From the NCBI GenBank assembly GCA_052387955.1, contig JBQTIQ010000063.1, positions 1 to 21,438 of the forward strand: a stretch of 21,438 nucleotides of DNA. The letters run 5' to 3'. The stretch is from JBQTIQ01 sp052387955. Lineage in GTDB: Bacteria; Actinomycetota; Acidimicrobiia; Acidimicrobiales; JACDCH01. Within the stretch, counting starts at the first letter, position 1. The number at the start of each line of letters is the position of its first letter. Below the pieces are notes generated by a model that worked only from the letters and a program-made list of their open reading frames with translations, did not search any database and was not told the origin of the DNA. This document shows positions 6,590-13,870 of this stretch, piece after piece. The translations under genes and the position numbers were made by a program.

Positions 6590-7240
6590 TCAGGGGCGCC
6601 CGTCTCCGGCCAGTTGAGCCAGCAGCGCCCGCTCGACACGGGCGACGTCACCGACGCCGGCGCCGGCCGCCGCCAACTGCCCGGCGGCAACCCCGAGGAT
6701 CGACGCCAGCGGCTCCGGTGACCAGAACGGGTAGGCGACGCACTGGAACCGGGCGCCGGAGCCGGTACGGCGCTGGCTCACGCCGACGAGCTTGGCGCCA
6801 CCGGCGCCGGCCGTGACCTCCCCGGGGCCGAGCCCGGCGAAGCACACCACGGCCGACAGCTCGGTACGCACCATCGGACCCTGATGCACGGCGGCGGGGG
6901 GAGCGTCGGAGTCGGCCAGCGCCGCTGCCCATCGTCGCCCGAGCCACAGCCCGGAAACGCCGATGTCGTCTTCCCATCGAGGGTCGCGACGGGGTACCAG
7001 CACATCGACCCACAGGGCCTCCGGCGCGAGCCACACCGCGCCCCCGCCGCTGCGGCGCCGGACCACGTCCACGCCGGCGGCCGCCGCCCGTTCGTACAGG
7101 GCGGGCCCCGGCTGCTGGGCCGAGCCGAGGACCACTGCCGGCCCGGTCACCTCCAGGACCCATGCGGTCGGGACGAGCGGGTCGGGCCACTCCAGCGCAT
7201 GCAGCTCTCCGGCCGTGGCCCGGTGGCGCTCGACCCGCAT
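6590..7240 (-). CDS. Lipoate/biotin protein ligase family protein (LplA/LipM-like)
   Basis: This 216-residue protein of the biotin/lipoate A/B ligase fold probably attaches or transfers a lipoyl or octanoyl group to a lysine of a carrier protein. The sequence shows RRRSGGGAVWL (61-71), corresponding to the family's RRxSGGGAV loop, and GAGGAKLVGVSQRR (145-158), where Lys150 matches the conserved substrate-activating lysine of the G-x-K-x-xGSAQRR motif. It is shorter than full LplA (~330) and lacks the C-terminal accessory domain, so a transferase or non-adenylating role is possible. The start chosen is ATG 7240. The frame is open to 7318, but that extension would be the translated repeat copy at 7249-7302 and looks noncoding. 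It lies after the HNH gene and ends against the tandem repeats, convergent with the SDR gene. The substrate is not known. Confidence 0.8.
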   Translation of the reverse strand: MRVERHRATAGELHALEWPDPLVPTAWVLEVTGPAVVLGSAQQPGPALYERAAAAGVDVVRRRSGGGAVWLAPEALWVDVLVPRRDPRWEDDIGVSGLWLGRRWAAALADSDAPPAAVHQGPMVRTELSAVVCFAGLGPGEVTAGAGGAKLVGVSQRRTGSGARFQCVAYPFWSPEPLASILGVAAGQLAAAGAGVGDVARVERALLAQLAGDGRP

Positions 7241-7248
7241 GGCCAGGA

Positions 7249-7302
7249 CGCCGCCCGGCGAGCTGGCGCTCGCGCCGTCGGCCTGGCGTGCTCGCTGCGC
7301 TC
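7249..7302 (-). repeat. Third, inverted partial copy of the 93-bp repeat
   Basis: Read on the minus strand, this carries the same head (GAGCGCAGCGAG) and a nearly identical core (CAGGCCGACGGCGCGAGC, then GCCAGCTCGCC) as the units at 6402-6587. It lacks their second hairpin. It starts about 12 bases after the HNH stop codon and ends just before the lplA-like start. Like unit 1 it sits 3' of a gene and in that gene's orientation. Confidence 0.8.
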
Positions 7303-7314
7303 GCCCGTCAGTGC

Positions 7315-7839
7315 TCAACCGGCGATGGCGTCGGGCTCGGCCACCATGCCCCGGTCGGCCAGGTAGGGCACCCAGTCACGGGGCACCGCGCCGGCGGCCA
7401 GGATCGACCACGACGGCCCGCCCGGCGCCGCCGGCCGCTGGCGGAGCCGCATCGACGTCTCGGCCAACAGCCGGTCTCGCTTGTGCACGTTGCACGGGCG
7501 GCAGGCGGCGACCACGTTGTCCCAGGTGTGGGTGCCGCCCCGGGACCGGGGCACCACGTGGTCGATGGAGTCCGCCCGGGTCCCGCAGTACTGGCACAGG
7601 CCCGAGTCGCGCGCCATCACCGCACGACGGCTCACGGCCACCCGGCGCCGGTAGGGCACGCTGACGAACGTGCGCAGCCGCACCACCGACGGGATGTCGA
7701 CGACGAGCCGCTCGGAGTGCAGCGTCAACCCCGTCGCGATCACCAACTCCGCCTTCTCGTCGAGAACGAGCACGACAGCACGCCGGCTCGCCACCACGCA
7801 CAACGGCTCGTAGGAGGCGTTGAGCACGAGCGCTCTCAT
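7315..7839 (-). CDS. HNH endonuclease family protein
   Basis: The protein has 174 residues. The C-terminal half holds an HNH nuclease module: C82xxC85 (CQYCG), the catalytic-type DH at 93-94 (SIDHVVPRSRGG), Asn108 (TWDNVV) and a second zinc pair C113xxC116 followed by H119K. The N-terminal half (MRALVLNASYEPL..) is the domain usual in a widespread actinobacterial HNH family whose cellular role is unsettled; members are often annotated as restriction-endonuclease-like. The ATG at 7839 is preferred over GTG 7863 because homologues begin near the motif LNASYEPL. A TAGCCT box ends 10 bases upstream. It lies 60 bases after the small 81-residue gene and probably belongs to the same minus-strand transcript as the ROK kinase. 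There is no methylase partner nearby, so a classical restriction system is unlikely. Confidence 0.88.
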   Translation of the reverse strand: MRALVLNASYEPLCVVASRRAVVLVLDEKAELVIATGLTLHSERLVVDIPSVVRLRTFVSVPYRRRVAVSRRAVMARDSGLCQYCGTRADSIDHVVPRSRGGTHTWDNVVAACRPCNVHKRDRLLAETSMRLRQRPAAPGGPSWSILAAGAVPRDWVPYLADRGMVAEPDAIAG

Positions 7840-7899
7840 ATGCGCCGGCAGGCTACCGGGCACACCAGCGCCAAGGCGGCCGCAGAGCGACCCCCAGCA

Positions 7900-8145
7900 T
7901 CAGCCCCACCGCCGGCACCACTGCAACCAGGTGAGGACGTCGTCGGGGTCGGGAACGTGCTCGGGGTCGCCGTACTGGGTCTGGAGCCTGAAGCGCAGAA
8001 GGTCGACGTCGGGCAGGGGCAGGAACGGCGGCCGATGCCACCACCCTGAGGGCGCCATCCGCATGACCTGCACCAATGCAGTCGGCCACAACGTCGGATG
8101 GGGCAGCACCGCGAATGCCGTGGCGATCAGGGCTCGCGGTGTCAT
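7900..8145 (-). CDS. Small conserved-looking protein of unknown function (81 aa)
   Basis: This is a short Trp- and Pro-rich polypeptide beginning MTPRALIATAFAVL, followed by LWPTALVQVMRMAPSGWW, a proline run PPFLPLPD, the segment LLRFRLQTQYGD and a C-terminal DVLTWLQWCRRW. The composition is that of a real protein and unlike the Arg/Gly/Pro-rich shadow frames around it. The pattern WWxRPPFLPxPD-x-LRFRLxTxYG reminds me of uncharacterised actinobacterial proteins, but I cannot name a family. An AGGG lies about 8 bases before the ATG. It sits 45 bases after the ROK kinase stop and 60 before the HNH start, so it is probably cotranscribed with both. No membrane segment or signal peptide is evident. 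Confidence 0.65.
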   Translation of the reverse strand: MTPRALIATAFAVLPHPTLWPTALVQVMRMAPSGWWHRPPFLPLPDVDLLRFRLQTQYGDPEHVPDPDDVLTWLQWCRRWG

Positions 8146-8190
8146 CTCGTGACCCTGGCGTCGAGGTCGTCGGTGTTCCGCGACGACATC

Positions 8191-9066
8191 TCACTCGACG
8201 CCGATGTCGTGGCCGAGGCCGCGGAAGCCGACGGCGGCGGCGCCGACGAGGGGCCCGTCGGGGCCGAGGCGGGAGGGCACGACGCGGGCACCGCGGGAGA
8301 AGGACAGCTTGGTGCGGTCGTCGAGTTCGGCTTGGGCGGCGGCGAAGAACGGTGCGCCGTAGCCCAGGGCCACCGAGCCGGAGACGATGGCGGTTCGAAG
8401 GTTGAGGAGGTTGGCCACCGAGGCCACACCCCGCCCCACCAAGGTGCCGGCCCGGGCCCGTACCGGTCCGGGGGCGTCGGCGGGGGCCCCGCCGGTGACC
8501 GCGGCGATGGCGGTGCCCGACGCCTCGGCCTCGAGGCAGCCGCGGGCGCCGCAGGCGCAGGCCCGGCCTTCGGGTTCGACGATGACGTGGCCGATGTGGC
8601 CGGCGTTGCCAGCGAGGCCGTCGAGCAGCCGGCCGTCGAGGACGATTCCTCCCCCTACGCCGGTGGAGACGACCATGGCCAGGAAGGACGGCACCTCGAC
8701 GCCGGCGCCGACCCATCCCTCGCCCAGCGCCAGCGCCTTGGCGTCGTTGTCGACGAACGACTCGAGGCCGGTGAGCTCGATCAGCCGGTCGCGCAGCGGG
8801 AAGTCACGCACGTGGGGGAGGTTGAGCGGCGAGACCCACTCCCCTCCCCGCGTCATCGGCCCGCCGCACCCGGCGCCGACCGCTTCGGCGTCGCCGAAGC
8901 CCACCTCCTCGACCAGCCCGGCCAGGGCCGAGAACCAGGTCTCGGCGTCGCCGGCATCAGGCCCCGGTGTGGGCCCGGAGGCGCGAGCACGGACCTTGCC
9001 GTTGTCGCCGACGAGCCCCACGGCCATCTTGGTGCCGCCGATATCTACCGCGAGGACTGTGGTCAC
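8191..9066 (-). CDS. ROK-family sugar kinase (glucokinase-like)
   Basis: This 291-residue cytoplasmic kinase probably phosphorylates glucose or a related hexose. Motifs are the N-terminal phosphate loop DIGGTK (8-13), CGGP (67-70), the catalytic-base region VDNDAKALALGE (Asp108), STGVGGGIV (134-142), and the ROK signature GNAGHIGH.. with a zinc site His157, Cys170, Cys172 and Cys177 (CACGARGCLE). The retained zinc motif points to a kinase rather than a ROK repressor, and there is no N-terminal helix-turn-helix. The start is GTG 9066 (encoded MTTVLAVDIGGTK). The open frame continues far upstream across the opposite strand of moxR, which is a GC-rich artefact. A TACGTT box ends 7 bases before the GTG, so the transcript is probably leaderless. 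It is divergent from the moxR operon, only 24 bases apart. Sugar specificity is inferred. Confidence 0.92.
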   Translation of the reverse strand: MTTVLAVDIGGTKMAVGLVGDNGKVRARASGPTPGPDAGDAETWFSALAGLVEEVGFGDAEAVGAGCGGPMTRGGEWVSPLNLPHVRDFPLRDRLIELTGLESFVDNDAKALALGEGWVGAGVEVPSFLAMVVSTGVGGGIVLDGRLLDGLAGNAGHIGHVIVEPEGRACACGARGCLEAEASGTAIAAVTGGAPADAPGPVRARAGTLVGRGVASVANLLNLRTAIVSGSVALGYGAPFFAAAQAELDDRTKLSFSRGARVVPSRLGPDGPLVGAAAVGFRGLGHDIGVE

Positions 9067-9073
9067 GGCCGAC

Positions 9074-9083
9074 AACGTAGGCT
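9074..9083. promoter_or_regulatory. Overlapping divergent leaderless -10 boxes (ROK kinase / MoxR operon)
   Basis: The plus strand has TAGGCT at 9078-9083, 7 bases before the moxR ATG. The minus strand has TACGTT (9079-9074), 7 bases before the ROK GTG. The two boxes share the TA at 9078-9079. The whole intergenic space is 24 bp and has room for no Shine-Dalgarno site. Promoter function is inferred from spacing. Confidence 0.55.
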
Positions 9084-9090
9084 TTCGCCG

Positions 9091-10065
9091 ATGTCCGGTC
9101 AGTCGGCCGCCGCGCCTGCAACGACGTTCGCCGACACATTCGCCGCCATCGTGGCCAACGTCGAACAGGTCATCCAGGGCAAGAACGCGGTGATCAAGCT
9201 GGCTGTGCTCTGCCTGCTGGCCGAGGGACACCTGTTGGTCGAGGACGTGCCCGGCGTCGGGAAGACCAGCATGGCCAAGGCGCTGGCACAGTCGATCGAC
9301 AGCTCGGTCGGCCGCATCCAGTTCACCCCCGACCTGTTGCCCTCCGACGTGGTCGGGGTGAGCGTGTTCAACCGGGCCACCAGCGACTTCAGCTTCCGGC
9401 CGGGGCCGATCTTCTCCAACATCGTCCTGGGGGACGAGATCAACCGGGCCTCGCCCAAGACCCAGTCGGCCATGCTCGAGGCGATGGCCGAACGCCAGGT
9501 CACCGTCGACGGCGTCACCTATCCCCTCGAGTCGCCGTTCATGGTCATCGCCACTCAGAACCCGGTCGAGCACGAGGGCACCTACCCCCTGCCCGAGAGC
9601 CAGCTCGACCGCTTCCTGATGCGGGTGTCGGTCGGCTACCCGGCGCGCGATGCCGAGGTGCAGATGCTCGACACCCACGGCGACCACGACCCCCTCACCG
9701 GCATTTCGGCGGTGGTGAAGGCAGCCGAGGTGGAAGCGATGGTGGGCCAGGCCCGGACCGTGCACATCGCCCGCAGCCTCAAGGAGTACCTCGTGGAGGT
9801 GGCCGCCGCCACCCGCCGGCACCCCCGGCTGGCCCTCGGCATGTCGCCGCGGGCCACCCTCAACCTCCAGCGTGGTGCCCGTGCCCGGGCGGCGGCGGCG
9901 GGGCGCAACTACGTGGTCCCCGACGACATCAAGGCCATGGCCGGGCCGGTCCTGTCGCACCGGCTGATGGTCACCCCCGAGGCCCAGCTCGCCGGCGCCC
10001 GACCAGGCGACATCCTCGACGAGGTGCTGCACTCGGTCCCCGTGCCCACCAGCCGCGCCAAGTAG
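9091..10065 (+). CDS. MoxR-family AAA+ ATPase
   Basis: This 324-residue cytoplasmic AAA+ ATPase belongs to the MoxR family, whose members act as chaperones or activators for partner proteins, usually encoded beside a DUF58 protein as here. Walker A is PGVGKTS (54-60) and Walker B is IVLGDEIN (111-118), followed by RASPKTQ. Sensor 1 is in the ATQNP segment (about 155), followed by EGTYPLPESQLDRFLM, and the C-terminal lid contains SPRATLNL. The start is ATG 9091; a TAGGCT box ends 7 bases before it and there is no Shine-Dalgarno site, so translation is probably leaderless. The frame is open upstream through the antisense of the ROK gene, but those codons have no MoxR-like content. DUF58 follows after 12 bases. 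The specific client is unknown. Confidence 0.95.
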   Translation: MSGQSAAAPATTFADTFAAIVANVEQVIQGKNAVIKLAVLCLLAEGHLLVEDVPGVGKTSMAKALAQSIDSSVGRIQFTPDLLPSDVVGVSVFNRATSDFSFRPGPIFSNIVLGDEINRASPKTQSAMLEAMAERQVTVDGVTYPLESPFMVIATQNPVEHEGTYPLPESQLDRFLMRVSVGYPARDAEVQMLDTHGDHDPLTGISAVVKAAEVEAMVGQARTVHIARSLKEYLVEVAAATRRHPRLALGMSPRATLNLQRGARARAAAAGRNYVVPDDIKAMAGPVLSHRLMVTPEAQLAGARPGDILDEVLHSVPVPTSRAK

Positions 10066-10077
10066 GAACGGGGGCGG

Positions 10078-11319
10078 GTGCTGCGGCGGCAGGGATGGAT
10101 GGTCGTCGGCGCAGCGGTGGCGCTGGTGGGCGCGGGACGACTGTTCGGCGTGATCGAACTGTTCGTGGTCGGGATGGCGGCGGCGGCATTGGCCGCGGCC
10201 TGCCTCGGTGCCGTCAACCTGGCCCGGATGCGCCTGGCCGTCTCTCGTCACGTCACCCCGGAGCGGGTGTACGCGGGAACGCCCAGCCGCGTCGAGCTCA
10301 CGATCCGCAACGACGGCGAGCGGCCGACCCGGGTGCTGCGCCTGCAGGAACCGGTGACCGGCACGCGGGGGGCCGACGTCCTCGTCGGCCCCCTCGACCC
10401 CGGCGAGTCGAGCCGGGCCGCGTACCGGCTGCCGACCGACCGGCGCGGGATCGTCGAGGTCGGCCCGCTCGAGATCGTCATCACCGACCCCTTCGGGCTG
10501 GCGGCGTCGTCGACGGTGGCCGCACCCGTCGTCGAGCTCACCGTGTTCCCTCGGGTCGACGACATCCTCCCGGTGCGCCACACGACCGGCTACGACCCTC
10601 ATGCCGGCGCCGAGCACCCCAGCGCGCTGGGCCGGGCCGGCGAGGACTTCTACGCTCTGCGCCGCTACGTGGTCGGCGACGACCTGCGCCGGGTCCATTG
10701 GCCCTCGACGGCTCGGCGCGACGAGCTGATGGTGCGCCAGGACGAGCTGCCGTGGCAGGGCCGGGTGACGGTGCTCCTGGACGTGCGCCGGTCGGCCCAC
10801 GACGCCGAGTCGTTGGAACTGGCAGTGTCGGCCACCGCCAGCATCCTGACTGCCAGCTGGAGGCGGCGTGACCTGGTCCGGCTGGTGACCACCGACGCCG
10901 TCGACTTCGGCTTCGCCGCCGGCGCCGCCCACGGCGAGGCGATCATGGAGCACCTCGCGCTGGTGGGCGCTGGTGCCTCCGGGAGCCTGGCCGGGGCGAT
11001 CGAGGCCCTCGCCGTGGGGCCCAACGGCGGGGCACTGGTGGTGGTGACCGCCCGTGCCGCCGACCCCCCCGACACGGCCGTGAACCGCCTTCGGCGCCAC
11101 TTCGGCTCGCTCACCATGGTGTGCTTCGACCGCTCCTCGAAACGGGCCGAGGCGCCGGTCCGTGGACCTGCCGGTCGGGGCGAGGACCTGGTCCTCGTCC
11201 ACCGGGACACCGCTTTCAAGGACGCCTGGAACGACGCCATGCACGGCCGGTTGTCGGGGCCGTTCGCCGCCGCCACCGTCGGGCCCGACTCCCCCCACGC
11301 CGTCGTCGAGGGCCCGTGA
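10078..11319 (+). CDS. DUF58 membrane protein, partner of MoxR
   Basis: The 413-residue protein starts with two closely spaced hydrophobic helices (about 8-22 and 24-45), then a beta-rich region (MRLAVSRHVTPERVYAGTPSRVELTIRN..). The DUF58 signature follows at ~195-221: LRRYVVGDDLRRVHWPSTAR and then RDELMVRQ. After it comes a vWA-like segment (VTVLLDVRRSAHDAESLELAV), an arrangement found in MoxR partners. A metal-binding DxSxS motif is not intact (DVRRS). The start is GTG 10078, with GGGGGCGG just upstream. The last four bases (GTGA) overlap the transglutaminase start, so the three plus-strand genes form one operon. The biochemical role is unknown; in related systems DUF58 proteins are thought to link the ATPase to the membrane partner. 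Confidence 0.92.
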   Translation: MLRRQGWMVVGAAVALVGAGRLFGVIELFVVGMAAAALAAACLGAVNLARMRLAVSRHVTPERVYAGTPSRVELTIRNDGERPTRVLRLQEPVTGTRGADVLVGPLDPGESSRAAYRLPTDRRGIVEVGPLEIVITDPFGLAASSTVAAPVVELTVFPRVDDILPVRHTTGYDPHAGAEHPSALGRAGEDFYALRRYVVGDDLRRVHWPSTARRDELMVRQDELPWQGRVTVLLDVRRSAHDAESLELAVSATASILTASWRRRDLVRLVTTDAVDFGFAAGAAHGEAIMEHLALVGAGASGSLAGAIEALAVGPNGGALVVVTARAADPPDTAVNRLRRHFGSLTMVCFDRSSKRAEAPVRGPAGRGEDLVLVHRDTAFKDAWNDAMHGRLSGPFAAATVGPDSPHAVVEGP

Positions 11320-13646
11320 ACCCGACCCCCGCGCCGCGCTCACGCTCGCTGTTGCCGCTCACCGAGGTCGCGCTCGTCACCGTGTCCCTGGTGGCGGCAG
11401 CCACGTTCTGGCGGGTCTTCTCCGACGGTTCGTTCCTGCCCCGGTTGGCGCTGTTCGCGCTGTCCAGCCACGCCGTGGCCGTCGTGGCCCGCCGCCGGGC
11501 CTGGAGCCTGGCCCGGGCCGGGGCGGTGAGCCTCGCCGCCCTGGTCGTGGTGGTCACCGTCGCCCTGTACTGGCACACGACCAAGCTGGGCCTGCCGACC
11601 GGCGAGACAGCCCGGTCGTTGCGGACCGACCTCGGTCAGATGTGGGCCCAGTTCCAGCAGGTCGAGGCGCCCACACCGGTGACGGCCCCCTTCCTGCTCG
11701 TGGCCGGACTGGCCCTGTGGTGGTCGGCGTTCGTAGCCGACTGGGCGGCCTTCCGGCTGTGGGTACCGATCGAGGCGGTGGTGCCGACCGGCACAGTGTT
11801 CGTGTTCGCCTCTCTCTTCGCCGGCCCCCGGGCGCGTGTCGCCGCCGCTGCCCTCTACGTGGCATCGGTGTTGGCCTTCGTCCTGCTGCACCGCGTCACC
11901 CGCCAGCAGGCGTCGGGAGCCTGGGTCACCGACGACACCCGCCGAGGCACCCGATCGCTGCTCCGTATCGGCGGCGTCCTGGTGGTCGCCACCATCGTGG
12001 CTGGTGTGCTGGTCGGCCCCAACCTGCCCCAGGCCACGGCCAAGGCCCTGGTGGGGTGGCGAGACGCCGACGGTGAGGACGGCTCCCGCACCACCGTCAG
12101 CCCCCTGGTCCAGATCAAGGGCCGGCTCGTCGACCAGACCAGCCAGGAGCTCTTCACGGTCGTCAGCAACGAACGGGCCTACTGGCGCTTGACCGCCCTC
12201 GACGTCTTCGACGGCGACATCTGGTCCTCCAACGGCGAGTACGAGAAGGCCAAGGACAGCCTCCCCCACCAGGGCCCTCCGGCCGAGACGCCAACCGCCG
12301 CGGCCATGCAGGCGTTCGACATCCGCGGCCTCGACACGCTCTGGGCGCCGGCCGCGTTCCAGCCGACGGCGCTCGACAGCCAGGGCGCCGACATCCGCTT
12401 CGAGCCCGACTCGTCCACCCTCATCGTCGGGACCAGCCTGTCCACCTCGGACGGGCTGCGCTACTCGGTCACCTCCGAGCTGGCCCGCTTCGACCAGGCC
12501 GCCCTGCGCTCGGCCACCGGGACGGTCCCCGACGAGGTCCGCCAGCGCGACACCGGCCTCCCGGTCGGGTTCAGCCCGGCCGTCGGCGACCTGGCCCGCT
12601 CCGTCACCGCCTCCAGCGACGGCACCTACGACAAGGCCTTGGCCCTGCAGGCCTACTTCCGGGACAACTTCGTCTACAGCCTTCAGGTGCCGGCAGGCCA
12701 CAGCGGCTCGGCCATCGACACCTTCCTGTTCGAGACCCGGGCCGGGTACTGCGAGCAGTTCGCCGGCACCTTCGCGGCCATGGCCCGCACCCTGGGCCTG
12801 CCGGCGCGGGTGGCGGTCGGGTTCACACCGGGCGAGTCCTCGGCCCAGCAACCGGGCCTGTTCCGGGTGCGGGGGGAGCACGCCCACGCGTGGCCGGAGG
12901 TCTACGTGGCCGGCGCCGGCTGGGTCGCCTTCGAGCCCACACCGGGCCGAGGCATCCCCAACGCCGAGCAGTACACCGGAGTCCCCGAGCAGCAGTCGAC
13001 CGGTGGTGGTGCCGGCGCCACCACCAGCACCCCTGCCACCACCCCCTCGAGCGCAGTCGGCGGCGACCCCGCCGCCCCCCGGCCGACCGCCCGACCGGCC
13101 GTCGAGGGTACCGACCCGGGGACCGCCGCCGACGACGGCGGCGGGGTGCTCTCGGGCGCCACCGTCGGCCTCGGCGCCGTGCTGGCCCTCGTCGCCACCT
13201 ACGTAGGCGGCGTCCTGGTCGCCCGGCGGCGGCGTCGGCTACGGCGCCGGGCGCAGGCCGAGACCCCCGAGGACCAGGTGCTCGCGGCGTGGGCCGAGAG
13301 CATGGACGACGTGGGGGTCCTGGGTCTGCGGCCCCGCCCGGCCGAGACCGCGGCCGAGTTCTCGGGGCGCAGCGTCGCCTACCTGGGCGAAGCGCTCCTC
13401 GACGACCTGGTGCCGGCGGTGGACGCCGCCGACTACTCCGGGGGCGGCCTGTCCCGCGAAGATGCCGGCGCCGCCTGGGCGGTACGCAACTCCGTCGGCG
13501 CGGCGGTGTCGCGGCTGGCTTCGAGCCGTCAGAAGCTCGCCGCCGCCCTCGACCCCCGCCGTCCGGAGCGGCGCTGGCCGCTGCGCCTCGGCCGGGGCGC
13601 CCGGTCCCGCTCCACCGAACCGATCGAGATCCTCGACCTCCCCTGA
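11316..13646 (+). CDS. Membrane transglutaminase-like protein (TgpA type, with DUF4129-like tail)
   Basis: The 776-residue protein has an N-terminal block of about six transmembrane helices (roughly residues 10-240), a large extracytoplasmic region and a transglutaminase/cysteine-protease core. The candidate catalytic residues are Cys479 (RAGYCEQFAG), His524 (EHAHAWPEVY) and an acidic residue at 540 (FEPTPG). The third position is Glu rather than the classical Asp, as in many bacterial members. A Thr/Pro/Ala-rich linker, one more helix (VGLGAVLALVATYVGGVLV) and a basic cytoplasmic C-terminal domain resembling DUF4129 complete it. The GTG start at 11316 overlaps the DUF58 stop by four bases; the longer open frame starting at 11121 lies inside DUF58. 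MoxR-DUF58-transglutaminase is a recurrent gene set, but substrates are unknown. An envelope protein crosslinker or protease role is inferred. Confidence 0.92.
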   Translation: MNPTPAPRSRSLLPLTEVALVTVSLVAAATFWRVFSDGSFLPRLALFALSSHAVAVVARRRAWSLARAGAVSLAALVVVVTVALYWHTTKLGLPTGETARSLRTDLGQMWAQFQQVEAPTPVTAPFLLVAGLALWWSAFVADWAAFRLWVPIEAVVPTGTVFVFASLFAGPRARVAAAALYVASVLAFVLLHRVTRQQASGAWVTDDTRRGTRSLLRIGGVLVVATIVAGVLVGPNLPQATAKALVGWRDADGEDGSRTTVSPLVQIKGRLVDQTSQELFTVVSNERAYWRLTALDVFDGDIWSSNGEYEKAKDSLPHQGPPAETPTAAAMQAFDIRGLDTLWAPAAFQPTALDSQGADIRFEPDSSTLIVGTSLSTSDGLRYSVTSELARFDQAALRSATGTVPDEVRQRDTGLPVGFSPAVGDLARSVTASSDGTYDKALALQAYFRDNFVYSLQVPAGHSGSAIDTFLFETRAGYCEQFAGTFAAMARTLGLPARVAVGFTPGESSAQQPGLFRVRGEHAHAWPEVYVAGAGWVAFEPTPGRGIPNAEQYTGVPEQQSTGGGAGATTSTPATTPSSAVGGDPAAPRPTARPAVEGTDPGTAADDGGGVLSGATVGLGAVLALVATYVGGVLVARRRRRLRRRAQAETPEDQVLAAWAESMDDVGVLGLRPRPAETAAEFSGRSVAYLGEALLDDLVPAVDAADYSGGGLSREDAGAAWAVRNSVGAAVSRLASSRQKLAAALDPRRPERRWPLRLGRGARSRSTEPIEILDLP

Positions 13647-13870
13647 GCCGCCGGCATTTTCAGCTCTCGGGCGAGACCGAGGACGGTCCTCAGCACCTCG
13701 GACCTCGCAACACCCCTTGCACCGACGCCGGGCGACGGTACGCGACCCCTGCAAGAACGTCTCTTGGGCGGCACACCGCAGAGCCGGGACCACAGGAGGC
13801 TCGAGCCTCGGGAACCCCGTCCGGCAGTCCGCGCGCCGCTGTCGTCGAGGCGCCTCGGGCGGCAGGGCCC
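13647..13870. other. Convergent intergenic region without a gene
   Basis: This is 224 bases between the transglutaminase and kinase stop codons. It contains a perfect 14-bp palindrome, GAGGCTCGAGCCTC (13796-13809), and a smaller inverted repeat GAGGAC-g-GTCCTC (about 13679-13691). Neither is followed by a T-tract. I see no convincing reading frame. Confidence 0.5.

Noticed and set aside
7241..7318. N-terminal extension of the lipoate-ligase-like protein up to the start at 7318
   Set aside because: The extension is the translation of the third repeat copy. The protein begins sensibly at ATG 7240.
7315..7839. Restriction-modification system based on the HNH gene
   Set aside because: No methyltransferase or specificity gene is nearby, and the protein belongs to a common stand-alone actinobacterial HNH family.
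9067..11343. Very long minus-strand open frame upstream of and in frame with the ROK kinase (a 1050-codon frame in total)
   Set aside because: It is antisense to moxR and DUF58, is His/Arg/Gly/Pro-rich with no domain, and stop-free antisense frames are expected at this GC content. The ROK start at 9066 fits the family.
13796..13809. Perfect 14-bp palindrome GAGGCTCGAGCCTC as an operator or terminator
   Set aside because: It is an isolated short palindrome between convergent genes, with no T-tract or second copy. It is recorded only as a feature of the gap.
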